DNA of 64,000 nucleotides from Posidonia oceanica (GCA_037176725.1 JAZBRS010000029.1:126575001-126639000), one strand, 5' to 3'. Shown: positions 22,279 to 34,847, counted from the first letter of the stretch. Program-made: numbers and translations. Notes: generated by a model not told the origin, from the sequence alone.

Positions 22279-25200
22279 CTGGAAATCCTGGAGCCTGATC
22301 TGAGATCTGCTTGGTCCATGCTGAAGAGCGCTTCGCTGCGGTCGCCTGGGCAGCTTGCTTGAGAAGATCCAACGGCCGGATCGGAAGATATCGCAGCTTC
22401 AAGGCAGGAAGGCCAGAACAGGGGAGAAGAGCAGATCTAAGTGTTCAGGAGGTCCTAGGGGTGTGCAAAAGGTCCTCCCAAGTGAAGGGGAGCTAAAAGT
22501 GCTTAGTGTGTGCAGAGGGATGCTAAAATGCAAGACTAAATGAATGCAGAATGCATGCACAAGCAAGAAGAAACAAGGGGAACAAACTTGGAAAAGACAG
22601 GAGTGAAAAGAGCATTTTTGAAAAAGAAAAGGGGCTAAAATGCAAATTTTCACAAAAGATGGGGTCCACAGAGGAGGGTTTTGAAAACAGGAGAGGGCAG
22701 AGGGTTATTTTGCAAAAGACTGGGTTAAGAAAGCTAATTTGAAAAGAGGGTATGCATTGGAAGAAGTTTTGAAAACAAAAGAGATTAGAGTGCAATTTTG
22801 GAAAAACTAGGGTCTAAAGTGCAAATTTTCCAGAAAACAGGGTTCTGGGGAGTCTGGGAATGCAAGTGGAGGGTCTACATGCAATTTTGTAAGCATAGGA
22901 GCTAAGATGCAACTTTAGGAGCAAAACAGTCTTTTTACATGGTTTTTAAAAGATGCAAGGACTTATGTGTGATTTTTGAATCATGCAAGGGTCAAATATG
23001 CAATTTTGTATGGTAAATATGCTCTGAAAACACTGATAAAGGACTGATGTGCAATTTCTGGAAAAAACAGGGGCCAAAATGCAATGCAGTAAGCAAAAAT
23101 TAAAAATAAAACCTAAGTTTCTACAATGCATGGACCTATATGCAAAATCAGAAACATGCGGGGATGCAGAATGCAATTTCATATGGTAAACTATATGCAA
23201 TTAAATGAACTGATTTAGGGCAGGACTTATATGCAAAAATAAAAAACAGAAGGGCTAAAATGCAAAAAGTTACAACAGCACAGCACAGTAACAGGACTAG
23301 ATTGCAAATACAGAAAAGTAGAGATAAAAGCAACAATTTAGCATGGTTTTTAATTAAAAACTAAGCATATTAAATGGACAGAGGACTGAAACGCAAAAAT
23401 TAAAAAAGTTAAGGCAAACATGCAATATCTGCACAGAAATCTTATAACTAAGAAAATAAATGCACAGTGTTCGTCGACGGCGACGAGCACTGTAGCACAA
23501 AGCCATCAGAGCTCGTGGCCACCGACAGGGGAGGCTGAGGAGGCGCAGATTGGCGGAGGGTGTAGCCGACGACCGTGCGGAGCTCCGGAGATCGCCGGGG
23601 CATCGTTCCACTGACTGGAATGTTCGAAAGACAGGAGGCCGGCGCCGGAGAAGAAGGACTGTCCAGCGAGTTGCAGGCGGAGCTGGAGGGCTGGGAGCTG
23701 GCTTCTGATGGGTGGAAAAGCAGCAGGAGGAAGAGAGAGAGCGGGGGAGGGCGAGAAGTACCTGCGGTAGCGTCTGGAGTGCGCTCCCGACCTCGGCAGA
23801 GTCGGAGCCGGCCGGTGCTTGTCGTCTGGTCGCTGCGGTGGATGCTGGCGGCTCACGGTGGTTCGAGCGTCTTCAGGACGAAGCTCCGGAGCTCCTCGGA
23901 TGATCGGATGATGCTTCTGCAGCTCGAGCGGACGATTGGGTCTTTTGGGTTGACAATGAGCAGCCAGAGGTGGGGGGCCTTGTCCGCTGCTCGTCCGGCG
24001 AAGCGGAGCCTTCGGGGAGATTGCTGGGAGTTCGGCGAAGCTGTGTGGATGATCGGAGGGGTTTTCTGGTGAGTGTGGAGTGAGATTGGGAGTCGGGCTG
24101 ATTTTGGGTCTGAGGTGAGGTAAGGTGTTTGTTGTGTTGTTCTCGGCCTGTGGTGGATGGTTAGGTTCGAGGTCGGAGGCTTTGGAAAGGTGGGTGTTCA
24201 GTGAATGCTTGGGTGGATTTTGGGAGACAGTAGTGGACTGGAGTGATGGGAATTGTGAGAGGATCAGGTTGGGTTTACAGTTGGAGTTAAGTGGTGTTTC
24301 TGGGGGATTTCAGGTGGTGAAAAGGCAATGGGATGGCGGGAAATGGAGGCTGGTAGTTGGGTGAGATTGGGGGAGTGATTGGGAGGAGTGTGGAGGCCGG
24401 GAACAGGTTTGGTTTACTGGAGAAGGAAGAGGAGGCTTTGCTGGAGGTTTCTGAATGGGAATGGGGGGCGATTGCTGAAGGGAGGCTAGGGAATTGGGGT
24501 TTCCCTCCGGGATGCCAAGATGAACGCTCAGACCACTCTCTCTGGCCACTCTCTCTTCTGGAAATGGAGGAGGCAGAGAAGAAGAGGGAGGAGTTGCAGG
24601 TGGAAGAAAAGAAGTGGAAAAATGGCTTCTGGAATGGATTCGGCTCTGGGTTTTCTCTCTGAGTTCGCTCTGAAGTTGAAGGTTGCTCTCTCTGGGTGAG
24701 GATTGTTGCCACTGATGGAAACGGAGGAGGAGCGGCTTATATCCGGTGGAGGCCGGCTGCTGGCGCGCTGAAGATTTGAATTCAGCGGCGATTACTGCAG
24801 CGGAGAGGATGGTTGCCGACCGGCTCCGGAAAAGCTGCTGAGACAAAGGAGAGGCGGCGAGCTCTGTAGACGATATGATTGAAGCTCAAATTTTGAATGG
24901 GGAGGGAAGGCTGTAGCTGGCCGCCCGCGGGAGAAGCTGGTGGAGGAGAAACACAGAGGAGGTTGAGGAAGAAGAAGGAGAGGCATGGGCCGGACTGTGC
25001 TGTGGGCCGAAGGAAAAAGAAAAAGAAATGAAGAAGAAAGGAAGAGACGGGCTGAATTGGGCCCAGCAAGGAAAAAGAAGAAAAGAAAAATGAGAGGAAA
25101 GAAAGAAAGAGAGGGAAAAGAATGGAAATAAAATTAGGAAAAATAGACTAAAAATAAATAAAAATACTAGAAAGGTTGTGATGTAGATTAGGATTTTAAT

Positions 25201-26629
25201 TAAATTTTTAATGGCCATTTTGGGTTGATTAATGTGTTTTGGGCTTGATTAGGGTTTTAGGGTTTTGGTTTTGCTTTTAATTGGTTTTCACTTGATTAAA
25301 TGTTTGTTAAACCTTGTTTTAAATTGTTTTAAAAATTGTGTTTCCCTTGTTGGACACTTAGGATATTGATTAGGATTTTTTAGATTTATTTTCGTATTAA
25401 TCAGGATTGGTTTTAGGCTTTTAAATCTTAGTCTTCTTAGGGTTTTTTCCTTCTTAAGTCTTTTAAATTATGCTTTGGTTTTTATTTGTTGATGTTTTCT
25501 TGAAGTTTTTAGTTAGATTTCTCTGATTTGATGGGGTGTTTTTAAGTCTTTTAAGTGTGTTTTTCTTTTCCTTTTAATTAAGTTTTTTTTAACTTGCTTT
25601 TTCTTATGTTTATTAGGTTAAGTCTTTTTGCTTCTTTAATTATTTGTTTTAGTGCTTGATTTTTAATTCTTCTTATTAGGGTTTGTTTTTTAATTCTTCT
25701 GATGGGGTTTTTACTTTTGGTGGGTTTTGGTCTTATTTTAGTTTTTTCCTTGATTTTTCAGTGTTTTCTTTTGATTTGTTTTGCATTTGTTTGCTTACAT
25801 GCTTGGTTTTCCTTTTAGTTTGATTTAGTTAGGTTTAGGTTTTTAATTGCTTGTTTAATGTTTTTTAATTTTTTTTCTTAGGGTTCTGATTTGTTTCTTT
25901 TATATTTTGGGGTTTTACAGATTTTTAGGGGTTTTCATGGATTTTTGCAAAAGAGAGAAAAGGAAAGGAGAGGGAGGAAAGAAATGGGAAAAAGAGGGAA
26001 ATAAAAGAAAAAGAGGTAGGTAGGAGGGAGATGATTTTTAAAATTCAAGAGAAATGCTAAAAATAAAGTAAAAATAGGAATAAGATAGAGAAGGGATAGA
26101 AGTACAAAGGGGGCCCACAGCCAGGCCAGAAAAAGGGCAAAAAGGGGATGAAAAGAGAGATGATAATCAGGAGAGAGAGAGGAGAGAGAAAATGATAATC
26201 CCGGAGAGAGAAAAGGATAATTTGGGTGAAAGGGGGTCTTAAGGGTCTTGGAATGGGGTGAAAATTGGTGAGTGGGTAGTCTAGGGTTTGAGGCGTTGGT
26301 CCTGAAGTTTTGGTTTGATTCTAAGAAGGTTTTGGAGGGGTTTCAAGGTGTAGAATAAGGGGAGTTTTGCCTAGATTTTCTAGGGTTTTTGGGAATGGTC
26401 TAGGTTTGGAAATTTCTGGGTTCTTGGGTAGGCTTGTTAAGTGAGTGTTGGTGGGTTTTCCTATGGGTTTTGGTCAGGTTTTGAGCTTGGGAAGAGGGGT
26501 AAAGGCTTAGGTCAAGATGGGTTGATTTTGGAGGGTAAAGAAGAGGATTAGGGTTTGGGTTTGGGTTTGAGTCCAGCAATCACCAGGAGGGCTCCAAGGA
26601 TCCAAGCCTGCCAAGATGGGGTGTCAACA
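20964..26629 (-). repeat. Element A 5' LTR
   Basis: Partner of 1396-7061, identical in length. In element sense it drives transcription. Order: U3-like AT/purine-rich part (26629 to about 24870), GC-rich island (about 24870-23470), TGCAAATTTT-type degenerate repeats (about 23450-22500), donor-like GTATGT at 22278, short minisatellite (about 21830-21590) and conserved blocks (21543-21463 and 21343-21238). The U5 end lacks 44 nt present in B, the middle LTR and D just before the terminal TACA; both A LTRs share this deletion. Confidence 0.95.
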
Positions 26630-27125
26630 CCTACGACTCGAGAGTAGGTCGCAGCAGAGCCTCGGGAGTAGCAAGAGTGAATGAAGGGCGAAGAGATAGA
26701 GCCATGCCCTGCAGTCTCTAGGCAGTCTCCATTAGCTACTGATACTACATCTCAGGGGACCCGTCAGTAGGTATGCTGAGTTGCAGGATCGACGGAGGAC
26801 CAGAATCAAGCGGCTGGGACACAGATTGTCCAAGAGGCGGAGGTCCTAAGGCGTAATTCGCCGCAGCAGGGTGAGTGTCAAAAGTGACATTACCCTAGGG
26901 AGGAGAAGTCAGCGGTGTCTCCAGAGCGCGGGTGGTGGTTACCAAGACAGTCTCGGCAACCGGGTCCGGCAGAGCCTGCCACTGCCCTACAGAATAAGAG
27001 GGTGGCAGCTGTACCAAAGAAGGAGACGCTGGCATAGAGGGAGTCAATGTAGGAGCCAAAGGGACCGAAAGAGGGGCCGCCTCTGGGGCAACAGGGACCT
27101 GGGAGTCACCAACAAACTGGACCAT
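26630..27125 (-). pseudogene. gag: Element D gag, N-terminal part
   Basis: Starts at the ATG 27125 (MVQFVGD), aligned to the A and B gag starts, and runs through the proline-rich N-terminus (PDPAETVLV-like region) until element A interrupts it at 26630. Stops are present near 26890 and beyond. It continues at 1395 on the other side of A. Confidence 0.85.
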
Positions 27126-28284
27126 CGCTGACCGAGAACGGGTGATCATAGGGCTACGAGCAGGGGCAAGAGGGTGAATCCTAGGAGGAGCTATTATTGC
27201 AAAGGCGAAATAGCTTGGAAGGGGGGATGATTAGAAGTAGGGGTCACAACAGGGGCGTCAGCAAGAGAAGGCACTCAAGCTCCAGCTAAGGAACTCGCTG
27301 ACAAACCTCTGCACGAAAGGCAAACAAATGACAAGGGATTAGAACCCAAAAGTAAAATGCAAATGCTTTGATGTATGATATGAATGCAGATGTATGCTAT
27401 CTAGCATGCTCTCCCTCACGAATCTAGGGTGTCCTAGTAGGCAATCTACTTCGGAGGCTCAAGGGTGTGCGGGTCGCCGACTCAGGCTAGAAAAAGCAGG
27501 TCCCACATCTTAAACCCGGCCCAAAGCTCAGGTGGTGACGTAGTGGTGCGTAAGTGGCCTTGACCCTGCTAGAAGCATGGATGGTACACTCTACTAACAC
27601 CGACGCGGCCCCCTGACAAGGGGGACAAACCGATCTACTTACACCACGCCAAAGCGCTGGGGGCAAGAGACCGGGACTATCCTTCTCATACTATAAGTGG
27701 ACTCAGATGAGAAGAATGCATGCCTATATGATGCTTTATGCAAATGCTTCGCGTTTTATCTTGCGCATTTTATTAACTCAAGGGGGTGCAAGTGAGTTTG
27801 CCGTCTCTAGTTGCTCCTAGAGGTTCTTTTTACTTGCTGTTTTTAATTAGCCTTAAGGGAAGCAATTAGTCTCTAATTGTCCTTAGGCTTAATGCAAAAA
27901 GGGGAAGAAAATCACCCAAACATGGCAGGCAAGCAACACACATCATTGCAAAAGGCAGGGGCATGGCATGTGTATGTGTGTGTGAGCATGATAGTTAAAG
28001 GAAAAAACACTTATCATAGCAAAAAGCAGGTATGCATAGCATGTGCAGGTGTAGTGGCATTGCATCGATGTAAAAGGAAGCATTCATCATTCAAAAGCAT
28101 GCATGGTGTGCCTAGCAAGTAATTAGACATGTGATGCAGGCAAATAAGGCAGCGCAAGCAATCATGGCATAAAGCAGGTAAATAAACAAGCAAGCAGGTA
28201 AGCAAGTAAAGCAAGCGGAAGCAAAAGGCAAGCAAAACACCAAAGCAAGAGGCGAGAAGGCCAAGGCGAAAGACGGAGTACTGC
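27126..28284 (-). other. Leader of element D
   Basis: Non-coding, aligned with the leaders of A, B and C. Conserved block about 27845-27415. An acceptor-like CCTTTCGTGCAG ends at 27309, in the same place as the acceptor candidates of the other elements. The PBS-proximal part has gcaagc-type words. Confidence 0.75.
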
Positions 28285-28302
28285 TTCCCAACAGAGTCGC
28301 TA
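28285..28302 (-). other. Primer binding site, element D (decayed)
   Basis: Minus strand TAGCGACTCTGTTGGGAA, one nucleotide from the LTR end; recognisable tRNA-Arg-type PBS with several substitutions. Confidence 0.75.
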
Positions 28303-28303
28303 C

Positions 28304-29251
28304 TGTAGCAATCCTGAATTCTAATCGTCTATGCATGTTACCAAAGCTTGGGTGCACCGATCAAAATAGGCTCACTATATGCGGCTGGATCCGAGGAAAG
28401 AAACTTGACTCAGAAATGCTGGCAAAAGAAAAGAAAAGAAATGATAAGACAATTCGAAGTCGCCACCGGGTCTATTGAATTGGAAGACAAGAAAAACCGA
28501 GAGTTAAGCATGAAAAGACATGCAAAACCGAATGCAAGAAGGGGCAAAGGGATGCAATGCTAAGCTAAACTATGCTATGCTATGCTATGACTCATGCCTA
28601 GGATAAAGGAAAGGTCGATGCGAGCCAAGAGAAAGAGCAAGGACTCCTGTTACGCACGGGGAAGGTGTTAGGCACCCCGATACGTCCGAGTGTCGGTCTT
28701 TCTTAGGCAATCTCGTGCTAATGCAGGGAATTGCTAGCCTAATGCCTAAATGCCATAAATGCCTACCTGCTATGCATTGGAAATAAACGTGTTGTCTATG
28801 CGCTCAGCCATGCTGCTAGTGTTCCGAACTGGGCGGACCTTGGTTTGTGAGAACTCCTAAGCAGTAAGCATCATAGCCCTAAATGCAGATGCAGGCGATA
28901 AAGCAAAATCGCGAGGAAACCAAGCAATGCAAGCGATAAAGCAAAAGTAGGGTACAGAAAACGGTGCGAAATGCGGAAAACAATGCGAGGCATGGTAAAT
29001 GAAGCATAGAGCGGAAAACGATGCAAAGGGGCGTGGAAAACTATGCAGCGGAGCGAGAAACGACGCAAAATGAGGAAAACGGGGCAAAGCACGGAAAACG
29101 AGGCAAAGCAGGGTGCAAAACCAAAACAAAGGGGTGGGCAACATGCATAGGGGTCGCAGCAAGCCAAAGAAGCGAAAAAATGTAGAAAACAGCAAGCGAA
29201 GTGAAATCGGCGCTTTAGAATGGCTGTCAGCCATCTACAAGTATTGGACGC
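28304..29251 (-). repeat. Element D 5' LTR, PBS-proximal remnant
   Basis: About 950 bp of LTR next to the PBS. It keeps the terminal GCTACA, the 44-nt stretch missing from A, the conserved island around 28612-28705 (gaaggtgttaggcacc), the island 28800-28882 and a decayed minisatellite (about 28900-29130). It is cut by the 5' end of element B at 29252. The last 50 bp (29200-29251) are not clearly alignable with the other LTRs. Confidence 0.8.
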
Positions 29252-32200
29252 TGTTGACACCCCATTTTGACAAGCTGAATCAATTGGAATCTTCTGGTGG
29301 CTTCTGAACCCAAATCTAGGTCCAAACCCGCACCTTTCCTTTCCTCTTTCCCCTCAAAACAAGCCCAAACTCAACCTAAGATTACACCCCTTTCTCGAAC
29401 CCAAAAACTAACCAAAAACCAGAGGAAAACTCACACTTCTCAACTTAGCAAACCCACCAAAAAGCCCTTAAAATTTCAAACCAAAACTACTCCCAAAAAT
29501 CCTAGGAAACTGAGGCAAAACTACCCTTTTTCTACACCTCAAAACCCTTCCAAAACTTTTTCAAAACCAAACCGAAACCCTGGGACCAAGACTAGAGATC
29601 GTAGACTACACACCCACCAAATTTCACCCCTTTTTGAAACCTCTAAGACCTCCTTTTGCCCAAATTATCCTTTTCTCTCTCTTGGATTATTCTTTTCTCT
29701 CTCCTCTCTCTCTCCTGATTATCCTCCTCCTTTTCACCTCCTTTTCTCCCTCTTTTTTGCCTGGTTGTGGGCCCCCCTTGTGCTTCCATCTGTTCTCAAT
29801 CTTATTCCTATTTTTATCTTATTTTTACCATTTTCTTTGATTTTCAAAAAATTATTTTCCTTTAACTCCTCTCTTTCCCATTTATTCTTCCATTTCTCCC
29901 TTTTCCTCTCCTTTCTAATTTCCTCTTCTCTTCTCTTACAAAACCTTGAAAAACCTTTGCAAACCTTTAAAACTCCAAAACAAAGGAGAAACAAGTCAAA
30001 ATCCTAAAAAGAAATAATTAAAAAACTAACCAAACAATTAAAAAACAAAAGCCTAACTAAATCCAGCTAAAAAGGGAAACCAAGAATGCAACTAAAAAAT
30101 GCGAAACCAACCAAAAGAAAATGCTGTAAAATCAAGAAAAAAAACCAAAAAGCAATCAAAACAAGTCAAAGTAAGAACCTTACTGAAAAGACAATCGAAA
30201 ACAATTAAAAAGTACCAAGACAACTAATTAAGGAGAAAAGAAGAAACCTAACAAATATAAGAAGAACAACTCGAAAACCTAATTAAAAAAAAAGAGGGAA
30301 AATAATGATAATAACAAACAATCAAGAATCCAGATACACTCAACTAAAAACTTAACAAGAAGACCTAACAAAAAAGAAATTAATTAAAAGAACTCAACAA
30401 ACAAAAATCAAAAAACAAATAAAAAAGACTTAAACCAAAAAGGACCAAAATCAAAAATCCAAAACCCACTCTACTCAGTTTAAAACAAACTTTAAAATCC
30501 TAATTAACATCCCAGGTACTTAACAAGGAAAACATAATTAGAAAACAACTTGAAAGACTTAACAAACATTTAATCAAAATAAAAAACAAATCAAAGTAAA
30601 CAAAACTCTAAAAACCCTAATCAAAACTAAATCTCTCTAAACCCAACTAATTAATCAAAAACAATTATTAAAAAACTTAATCAAGGCCCCAACTTAAAAC
30701 ACAATCACTCTAAAAAACCTTTCCTTTTTTTTTATCTCTTTATTTATTTATTTATTTATTTCTCTCATTTCTCTTCCTCCTTTCTTTCTTCCCTTCCTTT
30801 CTATTTCTCTTTTTCTTTTTGGTCCGGCCCACCTGACCTAACTCCTCCTTCTTTCTTTCTCTTTATTTTTTCTTTCTTTTTTCGCACAGGCCCGGCCCAC
30901 GGCCGACTTCTCCTCCTCTTCCCTTCTTCTTCCTCTCCCGCTTCTTCTCTGGTCTTCTTTTTTTTCTCTCCGACACAACCAGCTTTCTGCAGTCGACACA
31001 TCGCCATCCTCCCACCTGTCCGTCCTTGCGCGCCGCACGACCTCTGCCCAGGCCGGACCGGCTTGCGCCGCCCTCCTCCCGTGCACCTGCAAGCACCATG
31101 CCACCACCTCTCTGAGCCATTAATTGCTACCAGAGAACCTGCAGATCGAAAACAATCCGAAACCAGCAGTAACGGGGACTAGAAGCACACACCCTTCACT
31201 GCCCAAAAACACTCTCCTTCTCCCCAGTGCAACCCAAAGCGAGAGAGACCGAGGAAACCCCCCTTTTCACTGCAAAGGCCACAGTTCTTCCTCCTCTTCA
31301 AGACTCAACAAACCATACCCCAAACACCTTCCGAAATCACCTCCATTTCCGTCCCCAATCTCACCCAAAGAACCACCATCTCAGCCACCCATTCCACGAC
31401 CAAATCCACCCTGAATCCCCCCCCCTTCGTTCACCCGATATCCATCTCAGAACCCAACACCTCCACCTTCTGGAATTCCCTACTCCGTAGTCCGCAGAAT
31501 CCTTCCAAATTCCGCCCAGAAGCTCGCCAAAACACCGTCTTCCAAAGCCTCTAAGCCATCAGCCCGACAGCTCTTCACAGACAAAACCCTCCACCACAAA
31601 CACATACACCCATTTTCTGTCCGAGAATCCACCAACGGCAATCTCCTTCTCCAGCAAACCACGACCTAACCTGAGCATCCAGAATCCATCACCAGACCTC
31701 TAGCAAGTCACCGCCACCCTCCAACTGAGCTAGAGAGCAGCAGGCACCCACTCCCACCTCCGGCGACCTACAGAGCACCCACTGAACCCATTTCTCGCGC
31801 CGATCTTTGAAGCTCCATTCCAGCCCTTCAGGAAGCATCGGAGGACCTCCAGAAGCGGATCCCAACGCCCGCGGGCCGCCGCCGACGTCCCCAGCACCCG
31901 GTCCAACCTCATCGGCAACCACTGAAACAGCCCGCATCGGGGGAGCTCTCCAGACGACGAAACAGGTACTGCTCCACGCCATTAGTTTAATTTTCTTCTC
32001 TTCTTGCTTTTCCGCCCCTTAGTTCTAGGTTCTACCCCCTCCTGCTCCGAGTCAGCGCCGCCGGCAGTATCTTCTTCTCCAGCGAGCTCTGAGCTCGGAT
32101 CACCGCTCCAGCTGTAGAACACCTCGCCGATCGTCGTCCCAGGTCCGCACGACCTCCAGGAACTCTCCGGTGGCCTCAGAATACCACGACAGCACGTCGA

Positions 32201-32399
32201 TCGCCCGGACTGCCTTCGAGCAGGTCTGCGACACTCCGGCGTCTTCTCCGGCCTGCTTGGAGCCCTGTCACCGCTCACCGACGTTGCCCTGAGGTCCGCC
32301 AAGCTCCGGGGAGCACCGCCGCCGCATCAGCGCCTCACCAGCCTCCCCCTTCCGCCCGCGACGGCCACTGGTAGCACTGTGCTACAGTGGTCGGCGTTT

Positions 32400-33200
32400 G
32401 GCATTCACTGTTCATTTATTTTCCATTAGCATGCTTATTTTGCCATAAATTGCATTTGCAGTTTCTGTTTTCCATTTATTACATTCTGGTCCTGCCTCTG
32501 TTATTATTCATTTAATTTCGTATGTAAATCTTATGAAATTGCATGGAAAAAACCCAAAAATTAATTAATTGCATGCCAGTCCTCCTGATAATTAATCTGA
32601 TTTAATGAGCGTATTTTACCTTAGTAAATTGCATTTTCAGTCTCTACTGTTTTCCTTATTTGCACTTTGGTCCTCTGTTCTGTTAACTTAGGCTTTTATT
32701 TTTCAACTTTCTTTACTGCATTGCATCATTTCCCTCATGTTTTCTGATTTTTGCATGTAGGTCCTTCAGTGATGCACAGCATACATTTAAATGCATATTT
32801 TGCTTATAAAATTGCATTTTTGACCCTGCATAATTTAAAAATTGCATATAGGTCCTTTGCATGCTCACAGTATGTATTTAAATGCATACTTTGCTTATAA
32901 AATTGCATTTTTGCCCCTGCATGTTTAAAAAATTGCATATAGGCCCCTGTTTGCATTCCAGACCACTCAGACCCCTGTTTTGCTGGAAAAATTGCATTTT
33001 AAACCCTGTTGATTTCAAAATTGCATGTCGATTTACCATTCGACTTCGAAACCTGTCCCGATGCATGGCTACCCTGAAAAACTGCATTTTGAACCTTGCA
33101 TTTTGTAAAATTGCATTCAGACCCCATCTTTTTCAAAATTGCATGTAAGTTCCCTTTTCTTTCTGAAAAATCATCCTTAAGTCTCTTCTTGCATTCTGCA
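32400..33200 (+). repeat. Degenerate TTGCAT/TAGGTCC repeats in B LTR
   Basis: Units of roughly 45-60 bp in which AAATTGCAT alternates with phrases like AGGTCC, GACCCTGC and AACCCTG. Counterparts: 48780-49680 (middle LTR), and in reverse 2930-3880 and 22500-23450 (A LTRs). The origin looks like an old decayed tandem array. No coding potential is shared. Confidence 0.75.
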
Positions 33201-33539
33201 GGCATTGCATCCTTGCATCCGGCATCCCTTGCACACACTCAGGCATTCTTAGCTCCCGTTTACACCGGAGGACCTGTTTTGCACACCCCTTAGGTCCCTT
33301 TTACACTTAGATCTTATCTTCTCCCCTGTTCTGGCCTCCTGCCTTGAAGTCTGGATATCTTCAGATCCGGCCGTTGGATCTTCTCCAGTAAGCTACCTGG
33401 GCGACCCCGGTGAAGCGTTCTTCAGCATAGACCAATCAGATTTCAGATCAGGCATCAGATTTCCATGGTAAGTCCTCTTGAACTTCGGCAGTATCTTTTG
33501 CATATCATTCGCATTGCATGGCTTTTGCACACTCTTTTT

Positions 33540-34150
33540 CACTTTGTTACTCGCACTGTTTCGCGTGCCGCTTTGTTTCTCGCACTGTTTTGCGTGTTGA
33601 CTTTATTTCTCGCATCGTTTTGCGTGTCGTTTTGTTTCTTGCACCGTTTTGCATGCCCGGCTTTGTTTCTCGCACCGTTTTGCATGCCGCTTTGTTTCTT
33701 ACACCGTTTTGCGTGCCCAGTTGTGTTTCTCACACCGTTCTGCGTGCCGTTTTGTTTTCTTGCACCGTTTTGCCTGTCGCTTTGTTTCGTGCACCGTTTT
33801 GCGTGCCCAGCTTTGTTTCTCGCACCGTTTTGCGTGCCGTTATGTTTCTTGCACCGTTTTGCGTGCCGCTTTATTTCCTTGCACCGTTTTGCGTACTGCT
33901 TTGTTTTCTTGCACCGTTTTGCGTACCGCTTTGTTTTCTTACACCGTTTTGCGTGCCCAGCTTTGTTTCTTGCACCGTTCTGCGTGCTGCTTTGTTTTCT
34001 TGCACCGTTTTGCGTGCCCGACTTTGTTTATCGCATCGTTTTGCGTGCCGCTTTGTTTCTTGCACCGTTTTACGTTCTTGCTTCGTTTCTCGCATCGTTT
34101 TGCATGTCGGCTTCGTGTCTTGCACCGTTTTGCGTGTTTTGCGTCGTTTT
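33540..34150 (+). repeat. 30-bp minisatellite in B LTR, about 20 copies
   Basis: Unit cgcaccgttttgcgtgccgc plus tttgtttct, near 30 bp. Because the unit is close to a multiple of three without stop words, all three plus frames are open here (253, 260 and 189 codons); the peptides are repeat artefacts. Confidence 0.9.
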
Positions 34151-34205
34151 CTCTCGCATGTCGCCCACATTGCCTGTTTTCACCGCTGTTTTGTTTTATC
34201 GCCTG

Positions 34206-34530
34206 GATTTGCACATAGGACAGTGATGCTTACTGCCTGGAGTTCTCACGAGCCAGGTTTCGCCCGGTTCGGAACACAGACAGCGTTGCTGAGCACTTAG
34301 ATTGCACGTTTACTTTCCTGCATTGCATTCCCTCACTTAAAGCACACCTTTGAGCATTTAGATAGGCATTCATTGGCATTTAGGCATTCAAAGTCTGCAT
34401 TTCCCTGCGTATGCGAGCGTAAGCCTAGAAAGACCGATTCTCGGGCGTGTCGGGGGTGCCTAACACCTTCCTCGCACGTAACAGGAGTCCTTGCCCTCTC
34501 TCTTGGCCTGCAATGACCATATCGCCCTTA
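34206..34530 (+). other. Conserved LTR islands, element B
   Basis: Two blocks kept in every LTR of the window. The first is gagttctcacgagccagg followed by a GGTTCGGAAC-containing stretch (34206-34296). The second is gtgcctaacaccttcc followed by the cgcacgtaacaggagtcc stretch (34410-34530), which includes the small inverted repeat GGTG-cctaa-CACC. Even decayed element D retains both (28800-28882, 28612-28705). The function is not known to me; candidates are packaging or transcript-processing signals. Confidence 0.65.
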
Positions 34531-34847
34531 TCCTAGGCACGAGTCACAACATTTGCATTCATTTGCATCCTATTTCTTCTGCATTGCCTTGCATTGCATC
34601 TTTTGCTTGGTTTTGCGTGATTATTCACGCATTTCCCCGATTTTCCTTGTCTCTCGATCTAATAGACTTGGTGGCAACTCCGATTTTGTCTTATCTTCTT
34701 CTTTTTTTTCCCCTTTTTCCTTTTTTAAATATTTTCGATTTAAGTCTTCCTTCTCGGACATAGCCGCTAATAGTGAGCCTGATTCTGATCGGTGCACGCG
34801 AGCTTTGGCAGTGTGCATGGACGATCTGAACACCGGGATTACTACAG

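Larger units (their letters stand above)
1396..26629 (-). mobile_element. Element A: complete-ended, RT-deleted Tat/Ogre-type retrotransposon
   Basis: A 25.2-kb minus-strand element bounded by two 5,666-bp direct LTRs. Order in its own sense: 5' LTR (26629-20964), PBS, leader, gag (19642-16796), protease plus start of RT (16715-13812), integrase (13848-12793), spacer, extra ORF (11310-10108), repeat-rich 3' region, PPT (7074-7062) and 3' LTR (7061-1396). RT, both RNase H domains and the front of integrase are gone, so it could not move by itself in this form. Flanking 5-mers are cttgc (left) and cctac (right), an imperfect target-site duplication. It is the youngest insertion here by LTR divergence, about 1.5 percent by hand count. 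Confidence 0.9.
1..29251 (-). mobile_element. Element D: old Tat/Ogre-type LTR retrotransposon, split by element A
   Basis: This is the oldest layer, read on the minus strand. Its 5' LTR remnant (28304-29251), PBS (28285-28302), leader and gag N-terminus (27125-26630) lie right of element A, and its gag resumes left of A (1395-1), leaving the window toward protease. The two gag parts align in order with the gag of elements A and B, which shows that A landed inside D's gag. The D LTR is cut at 29252 by the 5' end of element B. Several in-frame stops show D is dead. The rest of D, including its 3' LTR, is outside the window. Confidence 0.8.
29252..34846 (+). repeat. Element B 5' LTR
   Basis: 5,595 bp, TGTTGACACC...TACA. 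Order: U3-like part (29252 to about 30780) made of A-rich and pyrimidine-rich low-complexity DNA; pyrimidine/GC-rich island (about 30780-32400) without a conserved frame; degenerate repeats of TTGCATxTAGGTCC type (32400-33200); donor-like CCATG|GTAAGT at 33468; expanded 30-bp minisatellite (33540-34150); conserved islands 34206-34296 and 34410-34530. It differs from the middle LTR by several percent and by indels, so this unit is older than element A. Confidence 0.9.

Noticed and set aside
29297..30007. 236-codon plus-strand ORF in the B U3 region
   Set aside because: Low-complexity Lys/Pro/Thr then Leu/Phe/Ser-rich peptide; interrupted and shifted in the middle LTR.
33465..34300. Overlapping plus-strand ORFs of 189-260 codons in the B LTR, and similar ones at 49936-50824
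   Set aside because: All frames are open at once because of the 30-bp minisatellite; the peptides are Cys/Phe-rich repeats and the copy number differs between LTRs.
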